Assembly: GCF_900091565.1 (NCBI RefSeq)
Contig: NZ_FMCV01000013.1
Coordinates: forward strand, 92,605-156,604
Length of the DNA stretch: 64,000 nt
Source: Micromonospora marina
GTDB lineage: Bacteria; Actinomycetota; Actinomycetes; Mycobacteriales; Micromonosporaceae
Reading direction: 5' to 3'
The position numbers and the translations under genes are program-made. Shown here piece by piece: positions 37,619-47,006 of the stretch. Within the stretch, counting starts at the first letter, position 1, and every line of letters starts with the position of its first letter. The notes beneath the pieces were generated by a model. It did not search any database and was not told the origin of the DNA. It saw only the letters and a list, made by a program, of their open reading frames with translations.

Positions 37619-37675
37619 GGTGTTAATACGGGGCCCTTCCACCTCCTGAGGCGTTAATAGGGGGCCCTTCCTTAC
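37619..37675. repeat. Two copies of the GGGCCC-TTAA dispersed repeat
   Basis: GGTGTTAATACGGGGCCCTT (37619-37638, plus CC) and AGGCGTTAATAGGGGGCCCT (37650-37669, plus TCC) are tandem copies in the same orientation. They match the four copies at 11041-11190. They fill the gap between the beta-propeller gene start and the Lrp gene end. Confidence 0.75.
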
Positions 37676-38160
37676 GCGCGGGCGGCGGAGCGGACGAGCG
37701 GCAGCGTCCGGTACGGGATCTGCTCGGCCAGCGCGATGATGGTGGACGCCCGGCGGATGCCCTCCGAGGCGACGATCTGGTCGATGACCCGCTGGAGGTC
37801 GGTGTTCGACCGGGCGACGATCCGGCAGAGCAGGTCGCTGGAGCCGGTGATGGTGTGTGCCTCCAGCACCTCGGGGATCGCCGCCAGGTGCGCGGTGACC
37901 TGGTCGTGGCCGTGCCGCTGGCTGATCTCCAGCGTGACGAAGCTGGTCACCCCGAAGCCGATCGCGGCGGGGGTGATGTCCGGCCCGAACCCGGTGACGA
38001 CACCCCGGCCGACGAGCTTGTCGAGCCGGGCCTGCACCGTTCCCCGGGCCACACCGAGGCGGCGGGAGCACTCCAGCACACCGATCCGGGGCTCCTCCGC
38101 CAGCAGTTCGATCAAGCGGGCGTCCAGCTCGTCGAGCTGTACATCCTGACCAGTGTTCAT
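37672..38160 (-). CDS. Lrp/AsnC-family transcriptional regulator
   Basis: 162 aa. N-terminal HTH (LDELDARLIELLAEEPRIGV then CSRRLGVARGTVQARLDKLV) and a C-terminal RAM/AsnC ligand domain (VTSFVTLEISQRHGHDQVTA). These regulators sense amino acids as octamers. It is divergent from hppD with a 140-bp shared promoter region, an arrangement that makes it the probable regulator of tyrosine catabolism, with tyrosine or a related compound as ligand (inference). TACGGT lies 8 nt before its ATG. Confidence 0.9.
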   Translation of the reverse strand: MNTGQDVQLDELDARLIELLAEEPRIGVLECSRRLGVARGTVQARLDKLVGRGVVTGFGPDITPAAIGFGVTSFVTLEISQRHGHDQVTAHLAAIPEVLEAHTITGSSDLLCRIVARSNTDLQRVIDQIVASEGIRRASTIIALAEQIPYRTLPLVRSAARA

Positions 38161-38201
38161 GGTGCCCTACCGTACCGAATGCACAACCTGACCAGGAATA
38201 A

Positions 38202-39506
<1,305 letters not shown>

Positions 39507-39516
39507 CACTGTCCGC

Positions 39517-40221
39517 GTGACCCAGCCTCCTCCGAACCCGACGCCGCCGCCCGCCGGTCCTCCACCCGCGGGCGGCGGCTTCGCGCCGCCCGGCGGACCG
39601 GCGGTGCCCGCACAGCACGTTCCTCCGGGGTACGCCGGCCCGCCCGGCTACCTGCCGCCCGGGTACGCCCCACCCGGGTACGCCCCGGCGCCCGTCCCGC
39701 CCCCGGTGGCGCCGAACGGGCAGCCGCTGGCGAGCTTCGGCGACCGGCTGCTCGCGTACCTGATCGCCACCGCCGTCGCCACGGCGGTGGCGCTGGTGCT
39801 GTTCGCGCCGGTCGTCTTCCTGATCTTCTTCCGGATGATCGACGAGGTCGAGCAGGCCGGCCCGGCGGGACCGGACCCGGCGACGTTCTGGACGGACGTC
39901 TTCCTGCCGCTGCTCGCCGCCGAGTTCGGGGTCCTGCTGCTGATGCTCGCCTTCTACTGGATCCACCACGTCGAGTACGCCCGCCGGACCGGGCAGACGT
40001 TCGGCAAGAAGGTGATGAAGCTGCGGATCGTGCCGGTGCAGCCGGGCGCCGCGCTGACCCGGGGCGTGCTCGGCAAGCGCTGGCTCGTCGAGTTCGCCGG
40101 CGGGATGTTCGTGCCGTTCCTCAGCTACCTCGACGGTTTCTGGCAGCTGTGGGACAAGCCCTGGCAGCAGTGCCTCCACGACAAGTTCGCCGGAACGGTC
40201 GTCGTTAAGGTTGCCCCGTGA
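39517..40221 (+). CDS. RDD-family membrane protein
   Basis: 234 aa. A Pro-rich cytoplasmic N-terminus (about 65 residues) precedes an RDD domain: SFGDRLLAYLIATAVATAVA with the Arg and Asp, a second helix with LLLMLAFYWIHHVEYARRTG, then GQTFGKKVMKLRIV. Function of the RDD family is uncertain (ion exchange has been proposed for some). The GTG start lies 6 nt after AACACT (39505-39510). Its stop overlaps the GTG of the first 59-bp repeat ORF (GTGA at 40218-40221). Confidence 0.82.
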   Translation: MTQPPPNPTPPPAGPPPAGGGFAPPGGPAVPAQHVPPGYAGPPGYLPPGYAPPGYAPAPVPPPVAPNGQPLASFGDRLLAYLIATAVATAVALVLFAPVVFLIFFRMIDEVEQAGPAGPDPATFWTDVFLPLLAAEFGVLLLMLAFYWIHHVEYARRTGQTFGKKVMKLRIVPVQPGAALTRGVLGKRWLVEFAGGMFVPFLSYLDGFWQLWDKPWQQCLHDKFAGTVVVKVAP

Positions 40222-40339
40222 GCGCGAGGAGTGAGCCGGGCCTGCGAGCCCCGCAGTCGCGAACGAGGACGGCATCGTGAGCGCGAGGAGTGAGCCGGTT
40301 TTGCGAACCCCGCAGTCGCAAGCTAGGACGGCATCGTGA
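40218..40339 (+). repeat. Two tandem 59-bp junction repeats, each a 20-codon coupling ORF (unit B)
   Basis: GTG 40218 overlaps the RDD stop; 20 codons (VSARSEPGLRAPQSRTRTAS) end at TGA 40278-40280, which overlaps GTG 40277. The second copy (VSARSEPVLRTPQSQARTAS) ends at TGA 40337-40339, overlapping GTG 40336, the start of the second RDD gene. Spacing is exactly 59 bp each time. The same unit occurs inverted at 53940-54061. Confidence 0.78.
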
Positions 40340-41322
40340 GTTTGGAACCCGGCTGGTACGTCGACCCCGCCGACACGGCGACCCGCAGGTGGTGGGACGG
40401 CGAGGGCTGGATCGGTGCGCCGATCCCGGTCGACGTCACCCCGCCCGACGGTCCGCCGCCCGCCGAACCGGAGCCCGCGCCGGCCACCCCGGCGCCCGCC
40501 GCCGACAGGCCGGCCTCCGGTCCCGGCCGCCCCGACGCGACCCCGGCGTCCGGCACGCCGGGCGCGCCGAGCCCGTGGCCGGGCCAGCCGGGCCCGGCGA
40601 ACCCGTGGCCCGGACAACCGGGCCAGGCGGGACAGCCGGGTCAGACGGGACAGGCCGGGCCGGGCATGCAGGGACCGCCTCCGGGCTGGCCGTACCCGCA
40701 CTGGCCGGGCGCGCAGCCGATCCCGCGTCCGCACGGACTGCCGCTGGCGTCGTACGGCGTCCGGCTGGTCGCGCGCCTGATCGACCTGGGCATCGTGTTC
40801 CTGCTCAACGCCGTGGTCAACGGCTGGTTCGTCTGGCGCTACGTCGAGGCCATCTCCCCGTACCTGCGTGCATCGGTGCGCCAGGCGCTCAACGGTGACA
40901 CGTCCACCGAGGGGCTGCCCCAGATCGACGACCAGGCCGGCGGCCTCCAGATCGCCATCCTGGTGATCGCCACCGCGCTCTGGTACGCGTACGAGGTGCC
41001 GTCGATGGCGGCGCGCGGGCAGACCTTCGGCAAGCGGGTGATGGGCGTCCGCGCGCTGCCGGTCGAGGCGGACCAGCCGCTCGGCTTCGGCCGGGCCACC
41101 CGGCGCTGGAGCACGCTCGGCCTGCCGACGCTGCTCTGGTACTGCTGCGGGCTGGGCCTGCTGCTCCAGCTCATCGACGCGATCTCGCCCCTGTTCGACC
41201 AACCGCTGCGCCAGGCCCTGCACGACAAGCGGGCGCAGACGGTGGTGGTCCAGCTCCCCCGCAAGCGTGACACCAGTACCGCCCCGCCCGAGAGCGCCGA
41301 CACCCCGGGAGACACCCCATGA
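40336..41322 (+). CDS. DUF2510 + RDD-domain membrane protein
   Basis: 328 aa. The first ~30 residues are a DUF2510 module (GWYVDPADTATRRWWDGEGW). A Pro/Gly/Gln-rich linker of about 100 residues follows, containing GQPGQAGQPGQTGQAG-type repeats, then an RDD domain from ~135 (LPLASYGVRLVARLIDLGIV) with GQTFGKRVMGVRALPVE. A paralogue of the RDD gene just upstream, reached through two 59-bp coupling repeats. Its stop overlaps the ATG of the aminotransferase gene (ATGA at 41319-41322), so RDD, RDD and aminotransferase look like one operon. Confidence 0.82.
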   Translation: MSLEPGWYVDPADTATRRWWDGEGWIGAPIPVDVTPPDGPPPAEPEPAPATPAPAADRPASGPGRPDATPASGTPGAPSPWPGQPGPANPWPGQPGQAGQPGQTGQAGPGMQGPPPGWPYPHWPGAQPIPRPHGLPLASYGVRLVARLIDLGIVFLLNAVVNGWFVWRYVEAISPYLRASVRQALNGDTSTEGLPQIDDQAGGLQIAILVIATALWYAYEVPSMAARGQTFGKRVMGVRALPVEADQPLGFGRATRRWSTLGLPTLLWYCCGLGLLLQLIDAISPLFDQPLRQALHDKRAQTVVVQLPRKRDTSTAPPESADTPGDTP

Positions 41323-42422
41323 CCGAGACCGGACGCCACCAGCCCGCGCTGCGGCTGACCCGCGCCGACCTGGACGCGCTGCCCAACTACGTGCCCGGCC
41401 GCAGCCCGGCCGACCTGGCCCGGGAGCTGGGCCTGGCCGAGGCGATCAAGCTGGCCAGCAACGAGGTGCCGTACGGCCCGCTGCCGGGCGTGGTGGAGGC
41501 GGTCGCCGAGGCCGTCGCCGGTTCGCACCGCTACCCGGACATGGGCGTGGTGGCGCTGCGCCAGGCGCTCGCCGAGCGGTACGGCGTGGACGCCGACCGG
41601 ATCGCCACCGGCTGCGGCTCGGTGGCGCTGGCCGAGCACCTGGTCCGCGCCACCTGCCTGCCCGGTGACGAGCTGCTCTACTCGTGGCGCTCGTTCGAGG
41701 CGTACCCGATCATCGCAGCGACCAGCGGCGCGACCAGCGTACGGGTGCCGAACGACGCCGGCCACGGGCACGACCTTTCCGCGATGGCGGCGGCGGTGAC
41801 CGACCGGACCCGGATGGTCCTGGTCTGCAACCCGAACAACCCCACCGGTACGGCGGTGCGCCGGGCCGAGCTGGACCGCTTCCTCGACGCGATGCCGGAC
41901 GACGTGCTCGTGGTGATCGACGAGGCGTACCGGGAGTTCGTCACCGACCCCGAGGTGCCGGACGGCCTGACCTACCTGGACCGGCCGAACGTGGCGGTGC
42001 TGCGCACGCTGTCCAAGGCGTGGGGCCTGGCCGGTCTGCGGATCGGCTGGCTGGTAGCGGCGCCGGAGGTGGCCGCCGCGGTGCGCAAGGTGGTCACCCC
42101 GTTCTCCACCAGCATGGCCGCCCAGGCGGGCGCGCTGGCCGCGCTGGCGCAGGCCGACGAGGTGGAGCGGCGCTGCGCGCTTGTCGTAGCCGAGCGGGAC
42201 CGGGTCACCGAGGCACTGCGCAAGTTCGTCCCGGACGTGCCGGACAGTCAGGCCAACTTCGTCTGGCTGCCGCTGGGCGAGCGGGCGGTGGAGTTCGGCC
42301 GGGCGTGCGAGGCGCGCGGCGTGATCGTCCGCCCGTTCCCGGGCGACGGCGTCCGGGTCACCATCGGCACCCCGGCCGAGAACGACGCGTTCCTGGCCGC
42401 CGCCGAGGCCGCGCTGGCCTGA
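41319..42422 (+). CDS. hisC: HisC-like PLP aminotransferase (histidinol-phosphate or aromatic)
   Basis: 367 aa, fold-type I. The PLP lysine is in TLSKAWGLAGLRIGW; VLVCNPNNPTGTAV and VVIDEAYREFV supply the cofactor Asn and Asp; the C-terminal Arg is in GVRVTIG. HisC and actinobacterial aromatic aminotransferase (Pat) cannot be separated safely by eye. No other his genes are nearby, whereas hppD lies about 2 kb upstream, so tyrosine to 4-hydroxyphenylpyruvate transamination is a good possibility. Coupled to the preceding RDD gene and ended by a strong terminator. Confidence 0.88.
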   Translation: MTETGRHQPALRLTRADLDALPNYVPGRSPADLARELGLAEAIKLASNEVPYGPLPGVVEAVAEAVAGSHRYPDMGVVALRQALAERYGVDADRIATGCGSVALAEHLVRATCLPGDELLYSWRSFEAYPIIAATSGATSVRVPNDAGHGHDLSAMAAAVTDRTRMVLVCNPNNPTGTAVRRAELDRFLDAMPDDVLVVIDEAYREFVTDPEVPDGLTYLDRPNVAVLRTLSKAWGLAGLRIGWLVAAPEVAAAVRKVVTPFSTSMAAQAGALAALAQADEVERRCALVVAERDRVTEALRKFVPDVPDSQANFVWLPLGERAVEFGRACEARGVIVRPFPGDGVRVTIGTPAENDAFLAAAEAALA

Positions 42423-42429
42423 CCGGGCG

Positions 42430-42474
42430 CGCCCGGCGCCGGTCCGTCAACCCCCTACGGACCGGCGCCGGGCG
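42430..42474 (+). terminator. Strong 18-bp hairpin terminator after the aminotransferase gene
   Basis: CGCCCGGCGCCGGTCCGT and ACGGACCGGCGCCGGGCG are exact complements with a 9-base loop, followed by TCTTCGTCT. It starts 8 bp after the stop codon. Between it and the converging gene lies an AT-rich 50-bp stretch (42485-42535) with a weak AAGAGCA/TGCTTTT hairpin. Confidence 0.85.
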
Positions 42475-42543
42475 TCTTCGTCTAACCGATCCAATAAGAG
42501 CACTATAGATGCTTTTGTCCGTTTTTGACGTTGACTCGCCGGA

Positions 42544-43797
42544 TCAGGTCACGGCGAACAGCACCGGTTCCGCCATCAGGAAGTAGCCCTGGTCGTCGTC
42601 CTCCGGAGCGGCGCTCTCCCGCAGCCGCTCCACCGCGACGTAGCCGTCCACCGCGTACGCCCGGCCCGGCCGCCAGCCGATCCCGTCCCGTCCCAGGTCG
42701 AGCACGAAAGTCGACCGGGTCGTACCGGTTAACGGGTCGACGGTGACCAGTTCCCGCCGGTCCGTCAGCAGGTGCACCCGTCCCGGCTCGGTCGCGAGCA
42801 CCCGGGCCGGATGGATGTCCGGCCGGCGCCACAGCTCCTCGCCGGTACGCGCCGACCGCCCGACCACCACCGGGCCCGACGTGTCCACCGCCCGCTCGCC
42901 GTCGAGCACCGTGTCCGGATGGTCCAGGCCCGGCGCGGCGGCCGGCTCGCCCGGGTCGGTCACCAGCCAGCCCCGACTGCCCGCGCCGTCCGGCCCGGCG
43001 GTACGCAGTCCGCGACAACCGGAGTGACCGTCGCGGCAGCCGACCGGCGTGACGACGAGCCGCTCCGGCGCGTCCGGCGGCCGCCAGCGGGTCCGTACGG
43101 CACCGGTCGCCGCGTCCCGCAGTTCGACCGTGGCGGGGCCCTCGCAGCGGTCCACGCCGACCAGCTGTCCGCTGGCGGTCGTACCCACGTCGGACCGGCA
43201 ATCCCGGCTCACGTCCGCACGCCAGAGCCGGCGACCGTCGGTGAGGTCGTACCCGCCCATGCCGCCCGGACCGGTCGCGAGCAGCACCGTCCGCCCGTCG
43301 GCCGTACGTGCCACGTGCAGACCGGCCGGATCCCAGACCGTGGCGGCGAAAGTGCGTCGTGGCTCCGGCACGGACCCCGGCTGCGGGCCGTCCGCCCGCC
43401 AGGCCACCCGTCCGGTACGCGCGTCGAGCGCCACCAGCTTCCCGTCGGACCAGCGGCTGACCACAGTGGTCCCCTCGGCGAGCACTCCGACCAGCTTCGC
43501 CGGCCAGCGGCGGAAGGACCAGAACGGGGTGACCCGGTGCCGGCCGGTGACCGGCTGGTCCGCGTACACCTGACGGGCGCCCGCGTAGACGCGGAGGCGG
43601 CCGTCCACGACGAGCGGCGCCACCGGCAGCCGCGCGAGCACCCCCGCGGTCGGCGCGGGCGCCGCCGGGTAGGGCTCCCGGGCTGCGGTGTCGACCTCGG
43701 CGGGCGCCAGCACCCGGACGACCACGGCGACCGACGCCGCGACGGCGAGCACCGCCACCAGCGCCACCACGACCCGCTGCCTCGCGGCCTTCGCCAT
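42544..43797 (-). CDS. Secreted/anchored beta-propeller protein
   Basis: 417 aa from ATG 43797 (GGAGG 6 nt upstream). One N-terminal hydrophobic segment (VVVALVAVLAVAASVAVVVR) then PQQ-like blades: LVALDARTGRVAWRA, GGYDLTDGRRLWRAD, VELRDAATGAVRTRW, LVTVDPLTGTTRSTF. Cys pairs (VGCRDGHSGCRG) suggest it works outside the cytoplasm. Similar in plan to the protein encoded at 36116, but they are not close copies. Function unknown; the tyrosine genes around it do not explain it. Confidence 0.72.
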   Translation of the reverse strand: MAKAARQRVVVALVAVLAVAASVAVVVRVLAPAEVDTAAREPYPAAPAPTAGVLARLPVAPLVVDGRLRVYAGARQVYADQPVTGRHRVTPFWSFRRWPAKLVGVLAEGTTVVSRWSDGKLVALDARTGRVAWRADGPQPGSVPEPRRTFAATVWDPAGLHVARTADGRTVLLATGPGGMGGYDLTDGRRLWRADVSRDCRSDVGTTASGQLVGVDRCEGPATVELRDAATGAVRTRWRPPDAPERLVVTPVGCRDGHSGCRGLRTAGPDGAGSRGWLVTDPGEPAAAPGLDHPDTVLDGERAVDTSGPVVVGRSARTGEELWRRPDIHPARVLATEPGRVHLLTDRRELVTVDPLTGTTRSTFVLDLGRDGIGWRPGRAYAVDGYVAVERLRESAAPEDDDQGYFLMAEPVLFAVT

Positions 43798-43864
43798 CCG
43801 CCACCTCCGCCCCGGCACCCTACCGGCCGCATGCGGGCCGGGTGCGGGGAGCGGCCGGGTCGGC

Positions 43865-44347
43865 TCAGGCGGCCTCGGTGGATTGGGCGGGACCGGCGGC
43901 CAGCGCCAGGTCGGCCAGGTCACGCCGGAGCGCGCCCTCGACCGCGCGGGCCGCCAGGCCGCCGAGGATCAGGGCCAGCACCCGCCCGTACGCCCGGGTC
44001 GGCACCGCCTCCTGCTCGACTGTGACCTCGGTGCAGCCACGCCGTCGCCGCTCGACGGTGCGCAGCGTCCAGGTGATCCGGTAGTCGGCACCGGCGCCGC
44101 GCGACCCGAGCACGAGGCGGCCGGGCGCGACCGCCTCGAGCACCTCGAACTCCTCCGGCTCGGTGCCGCCGTCCGGCCGGATGCGGGTCTCCCGCCACAC
44201 GGTGCCCGGCCCGAACCCACCGGCGGCGAGAACCTCGACCGCGTCCACCGCCGAGAGCCAGTCGGCGCGGGCCGGGAGGTCGGTGAGCAGCCGCCACAGG
44301 TCGGCGTCCTGCGCTTCGATGGATGCGGAAACCGTCACCGTCGACAT
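43865..44347 (-). CDS. SRPBCC (polyketide cyclase/dehydrase-like) family protein
   Basis: 160 aa from ATG 44347 (MSTVTVSASI), with GGAGG 4 nt upstream. A single START/SRPBCC helix-grip fold: SIEAQDADLWRLLTDLPARA at the start, a Thr/Glu-rich sheet, and a long C-terminal helix ending in RDLADLALAAG. Such proteins bind small hydrophobic ligands; a few are cyclases. No ligand can be named. Confidence 0.75.
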   Translation of the reverse strand: MSTVTVSASIEAQDADLWRLLTDLPARADWLSAVDAVEVLAAGGFGPGTVWRETRIRPDGGTEPEEFEVLEAVAPGRLVLGSRGAGADYRITWTLRTVERRRRGCTEVTVEQEAVPTRAYGRVLALILGGLAARAVEGALRRDLADLALAAGPAQSTEAA

Positions 44348-44457
44348 GGCACCTCCCGTGTCGTACACGGTACGGGCCGTGACCGGGAAACGGGGAGCCT
44401 CCCGGTGACATTTCCATCACCGGTGCCCCGGCGGGGGCACCGGTGTGGCGCAGACGG

Positions 44458-44667
44458 TCAGCCGCGGAGCGCGCCGCCCCGCAGCGCGGTGACGAACGCG
44501 GCCCATCCCGGCGGGCTCACCGCGAGCGCCGGACCGTCCGGGTCCTTGGAGTCGCGTACGCCCACCACGCCGTGCGCGGCGACCACGTTCGTCGCCACCT
44601 CGACGCAGAGGCCCTGGTCGTTCGAGCGGCTGCTGGTGCGCCAGACGGCACCGGTCAACTCGGTCAT
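44458..44667 (-). CDS. DUF397 domain-containing small protein
   Basis: 69 aa from ATG 44667 (MTELTGAVWRTSSRSNDQG), with AGGAAGGA upstream. The DUF397 pattern is complete: W-R-T-S-S-R-S, a Cys in LCVEVA, VGVRDSKDPDGPAL and a terminal AFVTAL. In actinobacteria such genes usually follow an XRE-type HTH gene as a regulator-antagonist pair (bld/aba-like); no HTH gene is adjacent here, so this copy is an orphan. Confidence 0.85.
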   Translation of the reverse strand: MTELTGAVWRTSSRSNDQGLCVEVATNVVAAHGVVGVRDSKDPDGPALAVSPPGWAAFVTALRGGALRG

Positions 44668-44794
44668 GCTCGGTCCTTCCTGTTCCGGCTTCCGCGGGTA
44701 CGCCCCCCGACCCGGCACCACCGGCGGCTCCGGTTCGACCGGGAGCCGCCGTCCGGGGCGTACGTGATCCGGAGCGATCAACGCCGAAGGAAAC

Positions 44795-44827
44795 GGCCCC
44801 GGTCGCACATCGGGTGCGACCGGGGCC
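44795..44827 (-). terminator. Terminator hairpin after fahA
   Basis: Perfect 14-bp stem GGCCCCGGTCGCAC / GTGCGACCGGGGCC with a 5-base loop, 18 bp past the fahA stop; GTTTCC follows on the minus strand. Confidence 0.8.
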
Positions 44828-44845
44828 GGTTCGGAAGGTCGGATG

Positions 44846-46102
44846 TCAGCGGGCCGGCAGGATCGCCCCGGTGACCTCGCCCAGCGCGACTGAGGTGCCG
44901 TCCGGCCCGGGCGCGGTGGCGGTGATCGTCACCGTGTCGCCGTCCTCCAGGAACGTCCGCTCGCTGCCGTCGGCGAACTTGACCGGCTCGGATCCGCCCC
45001 AGGTCAACTCCAGGAACGACCCGACCTGACCGCGCTGGGGACCGGAGACGGTGCCGGAGGCGTAGAGGTCGCCGGTCCGCAGCGACGCGCCGTTGACGGT
45101 GAGGTGCGCGAGCTGCTGCGCCGGAGTCCAGTACATGCCGGCGAACGGCGGCTCGGCGACCCGCTCGCCGTTCCACTCGACCGACAGCGTCAGGTCCAGC
45201 CCGAGGCGCGGGGTGTCGCGCAGGTAGTCCTGCACCGGCGGATCCTGGTCGGGCGCGGGCACGAACGCGTCGGCCAGCGCCTCCAGCGGGGTCACCCACG
45301 CCGAGACGGAGGTGGCGAACGACTTGCCGAGGAACGGTCCGAGCGGCTGGTACTCCCACGCCTGGATGTCCCGGGCCGACCAGTCGTTCACCAGCACCAC
45401 GCCGAAGACGTGGTCGGCGAAGTCGGCCACCGGCACCCGCTCGCCGAGCCGGCTCGGCACTCCCACCACGAAGCCCACCTCGGCCTCGATGTCCAGCCGG
45501 ACCGAGGCGCCGGTGGTCGGGCCCTGCGCGCTGGCCCGCTGGCCGGTCGGGCGGGTCACCGGGGTGCCGGAGACGACCACCGTGCCGGCCCGGCCGTGGT
45601 AGCCGATCGGCACGTGCTTCCAGTTCGGCAGCAGCGGCGGCTGCCCCGGCCGGAAGATCTGCCCGACGTTCGAGGCGTGGTGCTCGGAGGAGTAGAAGTC
45701 GACGTAGTCGGCCACCTCGAACGGCAGCGCCATCTCGACCTCGCGCAGCGGCACCAGCAGCGGCTCGGCCGTCGCCCGGTGCTCCGCCTCGGTGAGCAGC
45801 TCGACGACCCGCTGCCGGACCGCCGTCCACTGCGGGCGGCCGAGCGCCATGAAGGCGTTGAGTGTCGGCTGGCCCAGCGCGCCGCCGGCCAGCACCAGAC
45901 CGGCGGCCTCCGCGCCGGCCAGGTCCAGCGCGAAGTCACCGATGCGGACGCCGACGCGCGGCTCGTCCTCGCCGTGCCGGAACACCCCGTACGGCAGGTT
46001 CGTCACCCCGTACGGCGAGCCCGCCGCCCCTGGTACCCAGGTCATGCCGATCCGACCGGGCATGCCCTCACGGCCCTCGCTCCGCTCGGTGCGTTCGCTC
46101 AT
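44846..46102 (-). CDS. fahA: Fumarylacetoacetase
   Basis: 418 aa from ATG 46102, which overlaps the upstream stop (ATGA). The first 19 codons (MSERTERSEGREGMPGRIG) are the unit A repeat also seen at 490-552; the conserved protein starts MTWVPGAAGSPYG at 46045, so that Met is the alternative start (399 aa). Family motifs: YVDFYSSEHHASNVG (active-site His, metal Asp), GYHGRAG, LDIEAEVGFVVG and VLVNDWSARDIQAWEY. It splits fumarylacetoacetate into fumarate and acetoacetate, the last step of tyrosine breakdown. A maleylacetoacetate isomerase gene is not in the window. Confidence 0.94.
   Translation of the reverse strand: MSERTERSEGREGMPGRIGMTWVPGAAGSPYGVTNLPYGVFRHGEDEPRVGVRIGDFALDLAGAEAAGLVLAGGALGQPTLNAFMALGRPQWTAVRQRVVELLTEAEHRATAEPLLVPLREVEMALPFEVADYVDFYSSEHHASNVGQIFRPGQPPLLPNWKHVPIGYHGRAGTVVVSGTPVTRPTGQRASAQGPTTGASVRLDIEAEVGFVVGVPSRLGERVPVADFADHVFGVVLVNDWSARDIQAWEYQPLGPFLGKSFATSVSAWVTPLEALADAFVPAPDQDPPVQDYLRDTPRLGLDLTLSVEWNGERVAEPPFAGMYWTPAQQLAHLTVNGASLRTGDLYASGTVSGPQRGQVGSFLELTWGGSEPVKFADGSERTFLEDGDTVTITATAPGPDGTSVALGEVTGAILPAR
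46045..46102 (-). repeat. Unit A junction repeat forming the fahA N-terminus
   Basis: Matches the DNA at 490-535 closely (ATGAGCGAACGCACCGAGCG shared exactly, then one change). Here the spacing to the next ATG is 57 bp and in frame, so the repeat adds 19 residues to fumarylacetoacetase instead of encoding a separate peptide. Confidence 0.75.
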
Positions 46103-46965
46103 GCCTCGTAGCCTCCGTTCACCAGCCCCAGCCGGATCAGATCGGTAAGTGGTTCGGAGACGCTGCACGAGCCGTACCCGACCCACAGCGGGCGCTCGGC
46201 GTCGCGGTGCGCCCGGGCGGGCTCGACCACGCGTACCGGGTCGGTGGCGGCGAGCAGCTCGGCCACGCCGTCCACCTCGGCGCCCCCGACGGCGGCGAGC
46301 GAGGCACCCAGGACGTTGACGAAACCATGGTGGTTGAAGCCGGTCTCCGGGTCGCGGTGCCGGATCGCGTGGTGCAGCCCGGCGGTGAGCTTGAACGGCA
46401 GCTTCCGGTCCCGGCAGGCGCAGATCACCGCGGCCAGCTCCACCGGGGTGGGGAACAGCTCGGCGGCGAGCCCGCCGGTACGGAACTTGGCGGCCACCGG
46501 CAGCCCGCCGGCGCGCGCCTCGGCGAGCGTGTCGAGCGCGCCCATCAGCCCGAGGGTCAGCGGGATCTCCGCGTACACGGCGGTGCCGTCGAGCCGGCCG
46601 GCGAGCGTCATCAGCTCGGACAGCCCGGGTTGCGGGTCCTCGCCGCGCTTGGCCACCGGCGCCTCGATCTGCCGGGCGGTCACCCCGTCGGGCGCGAGCG
46701 CGTCCAGCGCCTGCGGGAGCTGGTCCAGACCGGTGTCGCCGATCAACCCGATCACCAGTCCCTCGGCCGGGTCCACCAGGCCGTTGAGCGACCCGCGCTG
46801 GATCTCCGAGGCGGGCAGCAGCAGCGGGCCGACCAGGCCGGCGTACCAGGCGGCGCGGTGGGTGCGGTGCGCGGTCACCGCGTCGGGCAGCGCGGCGTTG
46901 CCGGGCGGGAAGACCGCCGCGTCGTCCACCAGGCCGGAGAGGAGGCGGGGCACCTGCGTTGACAC
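46099..46965 (-). CDS. Conserved hypothetical protein coupled to fahA
   Basis: 288 aa, no recognised domain. A barrel-like alternation is suggested by repeated strand-helix segments (GLVIGLIGDTGLDQLPQALD, GTAVYAEIPLTLGLMGALD, KFRTGGLAAELFPTPVELAA). The most conserved-looking parts are PFKLTAGLHHAIRH and GFNHHGFVNVLGA, His-rich blocks that could bind metal. It is first in the operon and coupled to fahA by ATGA overlap, so a role in the homogentisate pathway is plausible, for example as the missing maleylacetoacetate isomerase or an accessory enzyme; that is speculation. Divergent from hmgA. Confidence 0.65.
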   Translation of the reverse strand: MSTQVPRLLSGLVDDAAVFPPGNAALPDAVTAHRTHRAAWYAGLVGPLLLPASEIQRGSLNGLVDPAEGLVIGLIGDTGLDQLPQALDALAPDGVTARQIEAPVAKRGEDPQPGLSELMTLAGRLDGTAVYAEIPLTLGLMGALDTLAEARAGGLPVAAKFRTGGLAAELFPTPVELAAVICACRDRKLPFKLTAGLHHAIRHRDPETGFNHHGFVNVLGASLAAVGGAEVDGVAELLAATDPVRVVEPARAHRDAERPLWVGYGSCSVSEPLTDLIRLGLVNGGYEA

Positions 46966-47006
46966 GAGACAAGAATGTACGGGACGCTACGAGGAACGGA
47001 CAACAG

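Noticed and set aside
41319..42422. Confident assignment to histidine biosynthesis
   Set aside because: No other his gene is in the neighbourhood; the tyrosine pathway context is equally good, so the role is left open.
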